In this document: positions 52,754 to 63,990 of the stretch, one piece after another
Layout of the letters: every line of letters starts with the position of its first letter
Numbering within the stretch: position 1 is the first letter of the stretch
NCBI GenBank assembly: GCA_028564705.1
Contig: JAPXFQ010002722.1
Coordinates: forward strand, 1,736,001-1,800,000
DNA: 64,000 nucleotides
Direction of reading: 5' to 3'
Source: Apricaphanius iberus
Taxonomy: Eukaryota > Chordata > Actinopteri > Cyprinodontiformes > Aphaniidae
Made by a program: the position numbers and the translations under genes
Notes under the pieces: model-generated
What the model was told of the DNA's origin: nothing
The model's database searches: none
What the model saw: only the letters and a program-made list of their open reading frames with translations

Positions 52754-53260
52754 CTAAAGTAAAATCAATCTCCAATTTTTTATTGTCAGGAGCCAAGGTC
52801 AATCAAACAAGGTTCACTAGTAACCCTAGGACTGAATTGCATGACTTTTGACATTTTGTAAATAAAATGAAGAAAATTAGACATCCATACTTGGACCTCA
52901 ATACATCTCAAAAGGGAATTTAAAGAATAAGAATGGTCACAATTAAGAGGTATATAAACCTATGGTGCCATCTGCATTAAAAGGAAAAAACATACCCATT
53001 GTGCCGAGTGGAAATAAATACAACGAAAATAACAAGGGGCCACGAAGTGATCCATGAGGAACCCCACAGGAGAGAAGAGAAGGGGACACAATGTTATCTT
53101 TCAGTTAGGTATGAAATGAACCGGAGGCATTAGATGTCATACAGTGACAACAACAATGTCATCTTTAGTCTTTTTTTGCATCCTAAAAATACCCGCCTGA
53201 AAATGCCTAAGTCTTTCTGATGGTGGATTGTTTACCATTAGTGATAGAAGCAAGAGTTTT

Positions 53261-54558
53261 TTTAAGGGGGGGGACATAGAATTTAGATAAGTAGAAAGTC
53301 AGGTCTGTAAATATACTTTGCTGTGTAGTTCACCTGTAAAAACCAATCGATGGTAGTTTCTTTTGTAAAACTCATATTCAATGAGTAAAATCCCCAAATT
53401 ACACAATTAATGACATACATTAATCTTCACTTTGCTAATTTGTAAAATAATTCAGTTAAATGTTCCTTTTTTAGTTTCACACAGAAAGATCCCTGATGGT
53501 ACATTGAAATGTGTCTCTATTTCATGTTTAACTAATCATTAGGAGCTGTATTAATAAAGATAGATAGACAGATACTTTATTTATCCCAAAATATCATAAA
53601 TTATTTATTATATCAAATATTATATCAAATATGTATTTCTTCATCCCTGTGTAATCATCGGCTAATACAAACATAATGAAGGTTAACAAAATAGTGTTGA
53701 CATAAAAAATGTGTTTCTGAGATTTAAGTTCTTAAAGATGATAGAAGTCCACTTTGGTCTCGGACCCGCTCCAAAAGGAAGTTAGCTTGGAGCTAACCTA
53801 TAGCCTATTTATACTACATGACAACAGTCTGTTAGAGTTAATATAAAGAGGTTAATACAGTGGAGTGAAAAAGTATTTGACAGCTTGCAGATTTCTTCTG
53901 GTTTAGCTTTTTTTCCACTCTTAAATGTTTTAGTTCATCAAATACATTTTAACAGCAAAGATATAAGGAGTAAATACAAAATGCAACTTTCAATTGAGTT
54001 AAGAGATAAGAGGTAACCAAACTGATCAAGCCCTAATTAAAATAGAAGTGCCCTCTTGTTAGGCCATAAATTATTTTTAAGCAAATTTGTTTAAATCTAA
54101 CAATTTGTTTTATATTTTAATAACCACACTAAGCCCTGATTACTGTCAGCCCAGTAGAATCCGTATGATATAAACAGAACATGTCAGATAGCATGAAGAA
54201 GGCTAAAATATGTAAAACAAAAAACTACATTCCACGTCTAAAGTCAGTAAAGAACTGATGAGAAACAACGACTAGAAAGGCTTACAGAGCTATTTTTAAG
54301 GCTTTCGTTCACCAATGAATTGCAAAAAGACATAAAAGGCTCACCTCACCATTGCCAATAAAACATCTTACGGATCCCCAAAACCTTTTGATTATGAATT
54401 TTCAAACACTGTATTCAAGCCTGAAAAAACACAAGTCAGTTTTGAGTTGAGGTAGACTGCAAACAAAAACAAGGAGCGAATTAAATAAAGATTCTAGTTT
54501 GAATGTATTGTGAAATGGCTGATAACAGGGAGATCTCACAGAGAAAGCTAACAGTAAA
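53261..54558. other. Intergenic sequence upstream of the CRABP gene
   Basis: Near 53865, CAGTGGAGTGAAAAAGTATTTG resembles one end of a Tc1-type MITE, but the other end is not found. I see no other supported feature and no convincing TATA box close to the CRABP start. Confidence 0.35.
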
Positions 54559-54578
54559 GTGTGTGTGTGTGTGTGTGT
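54559..54578. repeat. (GT)10 microsatellite upstream of the CRABP start codon
   Basis: Ten GT units lie about 170 bp before the ATG, in the probable promoter or 5'UTR. Length variation here could affect expression, but nothing in the sequence shows that it does. Confidence 0.9.
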
Positions 54579-54749
54579 AGGGGAAGCAGAGGTGGAGGCG
54601 GGTGGTGGGGTTGGTCTGATGTGTTGGATCATTACACACGGGGAAGAGGGAGGGAGAGAAGAGATGGACAGAGAGAAATAGCCTAAAGAAAGGCAGCTGA
54701 GAAGTCAAAAGACAGAAGGCACCGGCCGGCTCACAACAGGACAAGAGAA

Positions 54750-54819
54750 ATGGCAAATTTTTCAGGCACCTGGAAAATGAAAAGCAGCGAGAACTTTGAC
54801 GACTTGCTCAAAGCCTTGG
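54750..54819 (+). CDS. crabp1: CRABP1-type gene, exon 1
   Basis: It encodes [20 protein letters not shown] and KAL, ending one base into the Gly codon at the donor GTAAGA. It covers the first strand and start of the helical cap of the barrel. Confidence 0.93.
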
Positions 54820-57800
54820 GTAAGAATGCTGTTTTCTTTCATGTTTTTTTTTTTTTTTTGTCTTTTAAATGGCCAATTTAATGCAAACGGGGAAACTATA
54901 GCAAGCTATGTTTTGCAAAGCACAAGGATTTACCTGGAGAGATTATTCAGTAATTTCCAAACAAATGGATCACATTGGAGCTCCAACTTACCAGAACGTT
55001 TCACCATATTAAAAATAGACTCCGGATTTTCCACTCAAAACTGCATATTTTTGTGAGAATACAATTATATTTTGAATTAAAAAAAAATATTTTGCTGCAA
55101 ATAAAAAAAATCTGGATAATGCTTTTGCCCTATGCATAAGGTGGGAGTGAACTTGGAAAAAGTGGAAACAGACCAAAGCAGTCAAACATCGGATTGTTTG
55201 CTCTGTAACTCCCTGATAGAGGGTTAATAGTTTTTCCACCCATTTGGAGGACAGAATTTATCACAATCTGCAGGAGAGTCAAACAAAGTCGACAGCATCA
55301 GCATTCCTCCCTCTCATCGCCTTGTCGCTGCAATCTCCATATTTTCAACATCTGCTGAGATTAATCTAACGTGCAGCTGCTGATGGATCCTGTTTCATTT
55401 TCTGTGTATAAAAAGCAAACAGATTCATTGAAAGTGATAGATTTTATATGGCATGGCTGCCTAAAATGAAGGCGTTTGAACTGTTCAGACTTGTCACATT
55501 AAACCCACATTAAACTGTGATGTATTTTATTTGAATTTAATGTGATCAACCAACATAAACTGGAGGATAACAGTGAAGTAGAAGGGAGAGGATGTTTGGT
55601 TTTCAAAGTACTTTACAAATAATCCAATGCAGGGATCATCTGTTAATGCATCAGTTAGCAAATTTTACAACAGATTCTCAAAGGGATTTCGGTACTGACT
55701 TAAGACATGGATGTGCTCTGATCCTAACAATACCTCTGTAGCTCAAAGCGTTTGGTGTCAGTGTTCTGAAAGCTGAACCTTCATCTGAGTCGTTTCCTCG
55801 TACTCTTATCGTACTCTACCTACCACCACATATCTTTTGGGGATGGTGTGTTTGGATTGATGTGTAGTGTTAGTTTCATGCCACACATAGCTTGTTGCAT
55901 CTATGCCAACGGTTCAGTTTGGGTCCCATCTACAGATTCATCCTTGCAGTTCCTATGGAACACACAGTCCTATGGACTTCCTGGCTGTTTCTCGGAATAT
56001 AACTTTCCTTTCCTGACCTGTTGGTTTAGATGGACGGATGTGTATTTGTAGGTTTCCAGTTTTGCTTTACGCTTTCCATTTATTAAACTTCCTCACAGCT
56101 CTTACAGTGACCTGGTCTAATGTTCTTCAGCAAAGCTATTAAAGAACATTGGGGAACAGCTGTATTGATAGAGAAATTAAATTATATGTAGATCAACTCT
56201 GTTGGATATGACTTCTGAAGGCAGTTGGTTGAAACAGATTTTGCAGAAGGGCGGAATATGAATGCAAACCACACCATTATTTCGTGAAAAATTTGAAAAC
56301 TATGATTTCATCTCTTCACTATCAAACACCTCCTTTTTGCTCTATCACATACAAACTCCAAAATACAGCAATACAACCTTTTCAGCAGAGGTAGTAAAGC
56401 AACAGCCATCTGATTCAGGCAGTAATCAATGAATAAAGAAAGCTTAATAACACAAAGACTTAATAGGAGCTGAAATATCATTAATGGACGTAACCTTTTT
56501 GTGCGAATCTCAGGTGTGAACGCCATGTTGAGGAAGGTAGCAGGGGCAGCTGCATCCAAGCCTCACGTAGAGATTAAACAGAACGGCGACCACTTCTACA
56601 TCAAGACATCCACCACAGTCCGTACCACGGAGATCAACTTCATCGTAGGCGAGGAGTTCAATGAGGAGACGGTGGATGGCAGAAAGTGTAAGGTAACTTA
56701 AACAAACCGGTGGCAAACATAAATCGGTATCAAGAAAAGAAAATACGGACAAAACTTAATAAATACATGAAGGATATGAAATTGAAATTTGCACCCGAGC
56801 TGACCAACTTTAGTTTCATTTATACACTTTACAATAGAACCACACTAAACTGTAAAAATACAATTGCCTCTTTTATTTTATATTATTATTTTATGTTTTA
56901 TATCTCTTGTATTATACTGGGCACAGGTGAAGCTAAAGTTGGAATTTCAATAGTGTTTTAAACTGATGACTTTTTGCAGAGTTTTGCCACATGGGAGACA
57001 GAAAACAAGATTTACTGCAAACAGACTCTGTTGAGCGGGAACGGTCCAAAAACCTTCTGGAGCCGAGAACTCAAAGGGGATGAACTCATATTGGTGAGAG
57101 TTTACTTGAGATAACAAAATGGTGAAAAATAAGAGGATCTGGTGCTTTTGGAGCTCAGAATGGTCTCATTTATATAGTTGGGTTTTTTTTTTGCTTGCTT
57201 TCTCTTACTTCGGGGTTTTCAAACAGCCTCATCTTAGAGAGATCGATTTACAACAAAACCTCCAAGCAGATGTTTGGAGGCTTCACAAAGTGACAGACTT
57301 GGAAACTACTGGCTTTATTCACAGTGGGACACAAAACACAGGGTTTGGATAAAGAACAGTCTGTACTTTATAAAAAAATAATGATAATATTGATGTAAAT
57401 CAAGAGTGTTATGGCAAGAGGTCATCATGTGTTTTCATGTTATGATATATTCAGTATTGCAAATATACAGCAAAAATTGTTTAAGAATTGGTCAGGACAG
57501 AGTGTTGAACCATTCTCTGATAAAATATTGTAAATATTTGCTCAAGGGCAACTTCAACAACAAAATTTGACAAAAATATGTGTGTGTGTGTGTGTATGAA
57601 TCCATATTTCTTTGGAATAACAGGCAGTTTAAGTTTAACAGATGTGTCTTCGCCTTCATACATATTTTTTTTGTAATTAAAAAAAATAATTAAATACACA
57701 TACAGAATCATAACTCTAAATGATATGTTTCTGGCATTTTAATTATGGCTTTCAGGTAATAATAACCCAAACTTCAGTTTCTCAAACAGAGCATGAATAA

Positions 57801-60800
57801 TACATAAAACCGGATAATGAAAAACATCTTTCATATGAAAAGATTATGTAAGATTATGGGATGTCTCTGAGAAAACAGCTGATTTAACAGTGGTCTAGTA
57901 AAGAGTCATTGATACTCTACATGAGGAGCGCTAACAGCAAAACATCTTTACACAAGATGCTTTCTGTTCACAGAGATGCTGTATCCAACTATATTGGAAA
58001 GTTGAGTGGATGAAAAAAGCACTCCCATGAAGATATAGTCTAAAAATGGGCTATAACTGTTGCATGTCTTGTGTTAAGATGATCCTGAAAAGAAAAAGGA
58101 TATCAGAAGCATCTACTGACAGTCATCTGTAGTTCATTTGTAGTTCAAGGTCCTGGTGATGTCTCCACAGTGCATTTACATGGGCATCTTAATCGAGCTT
58201 TATCAGACTTTTCATGTCAAATCTAATTATTGACTGAAGTGTGTTTGACTCTGCGACTGTGGCGACACCCCCCCTTTTTTGTTGGTATCCTTCCGGTTGG
58301 CCGATAGCGCAACACAAGTAGTGAACAAATGCACGCTGCAGTGAAACAGATGGAGTAAAAACAGGATACGCACAAGGAGCGAAGAAACGGACGACAATGT
58401 TGCAGCACTGTATATTTTTGATTGTGTTACATGTGTTCTTGCTACTGTGTTTTTGTCGTACCGATGTTATTCCTGCTTCCACCGTCTCCTCACTTCCGGA
58501 AAGGGAATTTCCCAGGCTAGTCATAGCTCGACTAACCTGGGATGTGGTTTACATGCAGAGAAAGGTGGTTTTTAACAAAGTTATCTGGGTCTATTAGCTC
58601 GATTCAGAGTAGGCCAGTTCGGTTTGACTTCAGCCGTACTAGGATGTTTACATGCATCTCAAAAGTCCAAATTCAGTCGGACTAAGGCAATTATTGGGCT
58701 TGCTCTCACCGCATTTAAATGCACTAATATGGGGTGCCGTGTTCATCTGTGTTTCTCAAACAAATGGATATGTTGATTTAATGATATCATTGTGCTCGAT
58801 AAACCCCATAGAGTTACGGTATATTTAAATTAACCGCTCATTGGCATTCTAACCTATTCAGATTCACTTGCATGTACTTTATAAGGTAAAAGGATACATT
58901 TAGGTTATTTAAAAATTGTAATGTTATTTTTTAAGTAAACAAAAATGTGATTGAAACAAACGTGAGAAGCTGAAAAGAAGTTTAATCATTAATAAAACCA
59001 GCATCAGTTCCAGGAAGTCTACTTAAATCTCAGAAAATTGAAAGTGTCATTCATTTATCACTGTCTCGGATAGTGTATAAGAATTCCTTTAACAGTAAAG
59101 CATGTGGGAACAAAGCATTATTTTTCTTTTTTTATCCAGCAAAAATAAAAAGCATACAGTTTTCTCAGGGCTTCTATTAAAAAGCACTTTAAAAGGACTG
59201 AAAGTTCAGTGCTTTATGTTTGATGTGGCATTCCTCCTATCATTTCATGCCCTTGCATCCATCATAAACACGTCTGATTCCAGTTCCTGCGTTTAAAAAA
59301 AAAATCTTGTGAGAAACCTATAAACATCTGTTCTGGGTTTACTGGCCTGATGAATATAAAAGAAACTAAAACAAGATGGAAAAGGCTGTCCAGTTTGGCT
59401 TGGATGGAGATGTCTGTACGGACACTGACTCACCTCTGCAGAGAGGCAATCAGGGAAACATTTGGGAGAGGCAGTAATTTGGACTGAATGTAGGTTTTCA
59501 AATGTGACAAAGATTTCTCTTCTCAAAAATGTGGTTTTGTTTAAGACGGGGGCGTGTTTGTCTATTCATGTTGGAGTGATAGACTATAATCTGATAGGAA
59601 TGTTGGAACTGAATTGTTTGGGGGTGAAAAGATGAAATCACAAATTTTTATACAAGAGAGTGAAAAGAGGTCAGAAAGATTGCCTAAACTTTAGGAACGT
59701 TGGAAGCGCAGGCTTGGATGGTTGAAGTAAAAAAATGAGTTGTTAAAATGCTCCCTAATTGTTAGGAACCATTTTCCAGTGTTGTTCTAAACTTAGCCTT
59801 GCAACAACATGCCTTTTAAGACTCAGTATTTATATTTAAGATCTACAAGAATTAGGAAAAATAACTTTAGCTATGGTAACTTCATAACTTATTTAATTTA
59901 TATCTTTGTAACATTAGATACCGACAAGAACAGTTTCAAGTGAATAACCTAAACAACCTTTAAAATGCCATTTGCAATGGCAGAATAATTTGGAAGGTTT
60001 GTAGAAAGAAATTTATGTATGTCATAATTTCAAAACTATCAGAATTTATGCAACTGATTAAAAGCTGACAGCATTTTATCCAACCAATGTTCGTGTATCA
60101 TTGGAGAGTTGATCCCTCTGCAAACACTTTAGATTAATATCAAGATGCAGATAAACAACTTATAAAAGTAGCAAGACTTGTATATTTATATATACAAATT
60201 ATTTGGTTCCTTGCATGTTTTAATACAGTATTAGACCAAATCCATAAATCAAAAACCAGAAACCGTTACAGTGCGATTACACCTGTGGATTATAAATGTG
60301 GAATAAACAAAAAAATGGAACACAAAGCTTTTTGATTTGTTGAATAATCAGAAACTGGCTTGAAGTTGGAGTGGGTGCTTAACATAGAGGCAACTAATTG
60401 CTAGTATGTATTACTGTACTCTTAGGAATACAGTAAAAGTGTAGAAGATAGATGAGTGAATCAATATGAATTTATTTGGGATAATAATTCGATTATTGAA
60501 ATTAAGCTCTTATTTTAAGATAGACACAGAATAATTAATAATGAGTAGCAGCAAAAATAATTTACTGTAAATCCAAAGGTACATTTTGTAAGTTGTGTAA
60601 TAGTCCAAAATTGTATTTCATTACTGTAGAAAAGGCAATGGTTTCGTCAGCTAATGACAATAATTGTTTTTGTGTTTCCATTGATGAATATAATGATAAT
60701 TTAAGGGAATTATTTGGGGAAAAACTTAAATGTGTTAAATGCTTGACAATAGGAGAACCACTCTCACTTTTCCATGCGACCAATCTTGTACACATTTTAC

Positions 60801-62734
60801 TCACATTTTCAGCTCAGTAAATATTGTTGAAAAAAACAACTAAAAAACAAAGAAAAGAATTATTCCCACATTATTTAGTAAGATTGAAGCCAGGTGAATC
60901 TGGCCTAATGAGGGTGTGCAGCGCTGCATGTGTCCTCCTGTATTCTCCTGACTGATGAATGGTTTTAAAAGAACCCTGGTGTTACCTCCAGTTAATGCCT
61001 CCCACACCATCTCACTCCCTTGACAGATGGAGTCCTCAATTAAGCCCAGCTCCAACCCTTCTCCCCCCCTCACCCTGCCACTCCACACCGCCTGGGGTAA
61101 TGACACGTACTGTCGAACAAACCGGTTTTCTACAGCACTCCCCAAGAAGCCCATAAATCTCTGCCGCTCCAGCGTTTTACTTTGTTTTACTCCGGACAAC
61201 AAAACATTTCATTAAGAATGCAAACCTGGCAGCTGCAGTGCTTAATTTAAGTCGATTTAAATGACAATAGTCTCTGGTACTCTGTGTGTTAGAGGCCAGA
61301 TATATATTTAAAAAAAAGTTATTTCCATAATGTAAATGTAAGCATCTAACCTGTTAATCTTAAACAATCACAGGAGAGCAGCAGAGTTAAAAAAAAATGT
61401 GCTTCAACTTTTTGAACTTCTGATGCAAAACAATAAAAGGTGAATACCTACCTGACAAACAAAAAAACACAACAAAAAGCAAACATTTAGAAATAAATCT
61501 AAGAATTTTAACTCATGTAACACATTTCTCCAAAGGGGGGCACTCCAGAGTTTTAAAGCTCTACATGGACACTGGATTAGGATTGACCATTTTGCAGATA
61601 CAGTTGCATTCATAAGTAGTGGGTTTAAAAAGGAAAAACCAAAACAAAAGAAAAAAAGGATTATCAAAATCTACATATGAACTTTCCTGTGAATCAGCAA
61701 GATGATATTTTGATTATAAAAGCTTGGTTTATTTAGTCCCCAAAATGTTGCTAGTGAATATATTCTTTGGCCTGGCTTCACATGGGCGTATTCTGATTGT
61801 TACAGTACTCACATATGACTGTAGCCCTACTTTAAACACCCTGAAGCAGAACAACAGCTGTATGTTCTCAGATCCTGTCAAATGGTTGTTTAAATAACTT
61901 TTTTTTTTCCACGTCTTTGATTTTAATTTCCAGCTTAAAGCATTTGGGATCATTTCAGCAGAGCTATACGTACGTCATGTTCCACATTTCTTTGTTTTTA
62001 CCCTCTCTGGTGAATGCTATAATATTTAACGCCTTTCATTGAGCGATTTAATTCTGCAGAATTCAATCATTATCATGTTTGTTGGGTCTCTCGGTTTTCT
62101 AGTATTCTGCTACGCAGACTACTGAATTATTTACCAAGTATAAATAGAACTTCTACTAAAAAACGTGATTTGGGGAAGAGATGTTGGGCTGCTATTATTT
62201 TTGAACACAGCTATTCTTCTCTATGCTGATCGGCTTATTAAAGGAATCGTGTCAGACGTGTTGAAATGATCAGTTTTACCATCAAACTGGTTATATCGAC
62301 TTTAGGGGAAATGTTTGGAGGAACTATTTTGAAACCCGATTGTCTTTATAAATTGAACAGAAGCCTTCAGAAAACCACATGATAAACATGTCAAACTCTA
62401 GTCCTCAAGGGCCAGTGTCCTGCAACATTTAGATGAGTTCCTGGTCCAACTCACCTAAATCTATTTGTTAAATTGTCTTGTCAGTAAGCAGTTGGGTTAT
62501 GTGGTCTCCTGGTGACCTAATTATTAGATTTAGGTGTGTTGACTCAGAGAATTTTCTAAAAGTTGCAGGACTCCGGCCCTCGAGGACTGGAGTTTGACCC
62601 CACTAGTCTAGAGGACAAGCGCTTCATAGCTAGGACAGACGACGAAGTTGTTTTTCATTTTCCCTCTCATTTCCTTTCAGATCTTTGGAGCAGACGAAGT
62701 GATCTGCACCCGGATCTACGTTCGATCACAGTAG
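54750..62734 (+). CDS. crabp1: Cellular retinoic acid-binding protein, CRABP1 type
   Basis: This is a cytosolic beta-barrel carrier of the intracellular lipid-binding protein family. It binds all-trans retinoic acid and controls its access to metabolism and nuclear receptors. Four exons (54750-54819, 56514-56692, 56980-57093, 62681-62734) give 138 aa, one more than human CRABP1, with the standard FABP-family exon pattern. It starts [20 protein letters not shown], then [36 protein letters not shown] and ETVDGRKCK. Residues [15 protein letters not shown] and [12 protein letters not shown] follow, then the retinoate-contacting region CTRIYV. CRABP1 rather than CRABP2 is favoured by [16 protein letters not shown] and DELILIFGADEV. 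The C-terminus RSQ differs from the usual RE. The start codon has G at -3 and +4. Intron 3 is 5.6 kb. Confidence 0.95.
54820..56513 (+). other. CRABP1-type gene, intron 1
   Basis: The 1.7-kb intron is largely occupied by a degraded Tc1-type element (about 55490-56310). The rest holds only a T-run after the donor (54847-54860). Confidence 0.6.
55490..56310 (-). mobile_element. Degraded Tc1-type element in CRABP1 intron 1
   Basis: On the minus strand, sequence around 55905-55830 approximates a Tc1 transposase region: TATGTGTGGCATGAAACTAA corresponds to the YVWR-type motif, now with a frame break. Its ends near 55495 and 56300 match the body of the 62815-63837 copy. No terminal inverted repeat is intact. 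Confidence 0.55.
56514..56692 (+). CDS. crabp1: CRABP1-type gene, exon 2
   Basis: The acceptor AATCTCAG ends at 56513 and the donor GTAACT starts at 56693. It encodes [40 protein letters not shown] and [20 protein letters not shown], the portal helix and strands B-E. Confidence 0.95.
56980..57093 (+). CDS. crabp1: CRABP1-type gene, exon 3
   Basis: The acceptor TTTTTGCAG ends at 56979 and the donor GTGAGA starts at 57094. It encodes [38 protein letters not shown], with both boundaries on codon edges. Confidence 0.95.
58168..58726. mobile_element. Candidate DNA transposon with short inverted ends
   Basis: AGTGCATTTACATG at the left is inverted as CATTTAAATGCACT at the right with one mismatch. 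Related TTTACATGCA words occur inside in both orientations, for example near 58550 and 58648. No ORF of note. Such TTTACATGCA-rich palindromic units are common among fish MITEs. The family and target duplication are unresolved. Confidence 0.55.
62390..62598. repeat. Palindromic MITE-like repeat next to exon 4
   Basis: The left arm GTCAAACTCTAGTCCTCAAG, continuing GGCCAGTGTCCTGCAAC, is the imperfect inverse of the right arm GTTGCAGGACTCCGGCCCTC, continuing GAGGACTGGAGTTTGAC. Arms of 37-38 bp enclose about 135 bp. It ends 82 bp before the exon 4 acceptor. Confidence 0.85.
62681..62734 (+). CDS. crabp1: CRABP1-type gene, exon 4
   Basis: The acceptor TTTCCTTTCAG ends at 62680. It encodes [17 protein letters not shown] and stops with TAG at 62732-62734. 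It carries the Arg-x-Tyr (R, then Y two residues later) that contacts the retinoate carboxylate in this family. Confidence 0.95.
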   Translation: MFGADEVICTRIYVRSQ

Positions 62735-62814
62735 ACGCCTTTGTTCCTCCAAGCACAGTTAACACTCAAGTGACACCCCGTTGATGTCTGAACAATTGGT
62801 CTCAAATTTGATGC

Positions 62815-63837
62815 CTTGCAAAAGTTTTTTTGGCAAGTTGCTTTCTTTCAACGTCAGCTTTCTTCTTGCTACTCTTCAGTCAAGGTCAGATTCCTGGTTT
62901 GCACAATTCATAGAGCAGTGCTGACAGACTCCCTCATCCGAACGAGGAACCCTTTAGTTCTTCCAAACTTTTCAGATAAGAGATCGAACAGTGCTAAATT
63001 TGACGTTCAGAGTTTGGGATATCGCTGTAGAAGCCAAGCCTAAACTTCCCCATAACTTCATCCCTGACCTCTCTGCTGTGTTCCTTCGTCTTTGTGATGC
63101 TTTGTTCATAAATCAGCTGCATTCAACCTGATTTTAAAAGACAAAAAATGTGTTCTTTGTTTACTCATCAGGAAGGTTTTTTTTTTTTTTTTTACTAAAA
63201 TGTGTTTCACTAGAGTTCATTTAGTTGCATCAGACTATACCAGACATTTGGACCATTCATAAATATGTCTGAGGACGAGGTACCTCGGAGCTCCCTGTGC
63301 TCATTCGTAAATCACAGCTTTATCCTGCACAGCTTTTAGTTTTCAGAAACAAGGCAGCAGCTGTTGTTCTACATCCAGCTTACTGCCTTAGCCTCACAAA
63401 AACTAGAAAAGCGCTCGGTCCGATCAGACGTCCACCAAGGCAGCTCAGCCCCCGTCCAAATGTTCGGATCTAATCCTAACTTTTTTTTTTTTGATTCCTT
63501 GACCATGAAAACACACCTTTAGCAGCTGGATTCACAGTGATATCATTAGTCAAGTAGTTATTAATTTAAATCACTTTTTCTGTGATGGCGGTTTAACCAA
63601 TCCCAGCCAAATTCTAATCACGTGTTCCTTATACCCTTGCAGATATTTCCTGAAAATGTCATCAAAATTAACCCACATCTCTTTGAGTCATGTTGCTAAC
63701 AAACAAGCCACTGTGAAACATAACCTTCTTGTTGGAGGTAATAAATCCAACCTTGAAATGTTTTATTAAAAGGGGCTGCAATCATTTTGGCTGAAATGTG
63801 AAAAAATGTGGAGAGGTTAAATTAATACTTTTGCAAG
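62815..63837 (-). mobile_element. Tc1-type element within the CRABP1 3'UTR
   Basis: The ends CTTGCAAAAGT (62815-62825) and ACTTTTGCAAG (63827-63837) are perfect 11-bp inverted repeats and match a Tc1-type terminus. The left interior (GCTTTCTTCTTGCTACTCTT and following) corresponds to the antisense transposase region of related copies. Much of the middle is diverged, and no frame remains open. At 1023 bp it is shorter than a full element. Confidence 0.7.
63740..63745 (+). terminator. Possible proximal poly(A) signal AATAAA inside the transposon
   Basis: AATAAA in GGTAATAAATCC lies inside the Tc1-type element, followed by TTTTATTAAAAGG. It could give a shorter transcript than the distal signal. 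Confidence 0.35.
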
Positions 63838-63984
63838 AGACCCTAATCCCTGTGGTGTGCACCTTTGTATAATTTATAAGACTGACTTTAGCTTTCTTTC
63901 TTGTACATAATTCTGTGGTATTGCTTTTTTTTTGCTACAACAAACACATTTATTATTGCAGGCAGAACCAACTGGTCTAATCTC

Positions 63985-63990
63985 AATAAA
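63985..63990 (+). terminator. Distal poly(A) signal AATAAA of the CRABP1-type gene
   Basis: CTCAATAAAACTG sits downstream of the transposon-derived segment. The cleavage site would lie at or just beyond the window edge. Confidence 0.5.

Larger units (their letters stand above)
51480..53260 (-). mobile_element. Antisense L2-type LINE remnant carrying two SINE insertions
   Basis: On the minus strand, 52303-52088 reads CSSSYLVSQPPLSRLQLVQN, then LASLHWLPDLPF, the LINE ORF2 C-terminal region. Upstream ORF sequence continues to about 53140, where GAGGAACCCCACAGG marks the antisense of a conserved region. The 3'UTR runs left to about 51480 (AGTGCTTCACATA). A SINE at 51606-51878 and another at 52381-52753 interrupt it. 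The coding frame is broken in many places. Confidence 0.65.
57094..62680 (+). other. CRABP1-type gene, intron 3
   Basis: The 5.6-kb intron holds a (GT)n microsatellite at 57579-57595, a palindromic DNA element at about 58168-58726 and a small palindromic repeat at 62390-62598 just before exon 4. I see nothing supportable in 58727-62389. The GC-richer block 60890-61180 has a 120-codon antisense frame with no family resemblance. Confidence 0.55.

Noticed and set aside
60840..61202. 120-codon antisense ORF in CRABP1 intron 3
   Set aside because: There is no recognisable family, no splice sites and no neighbouring coding exons. The GC-richer block could instead be a conserved non-coding element, but a single sequence cannot show conservation.
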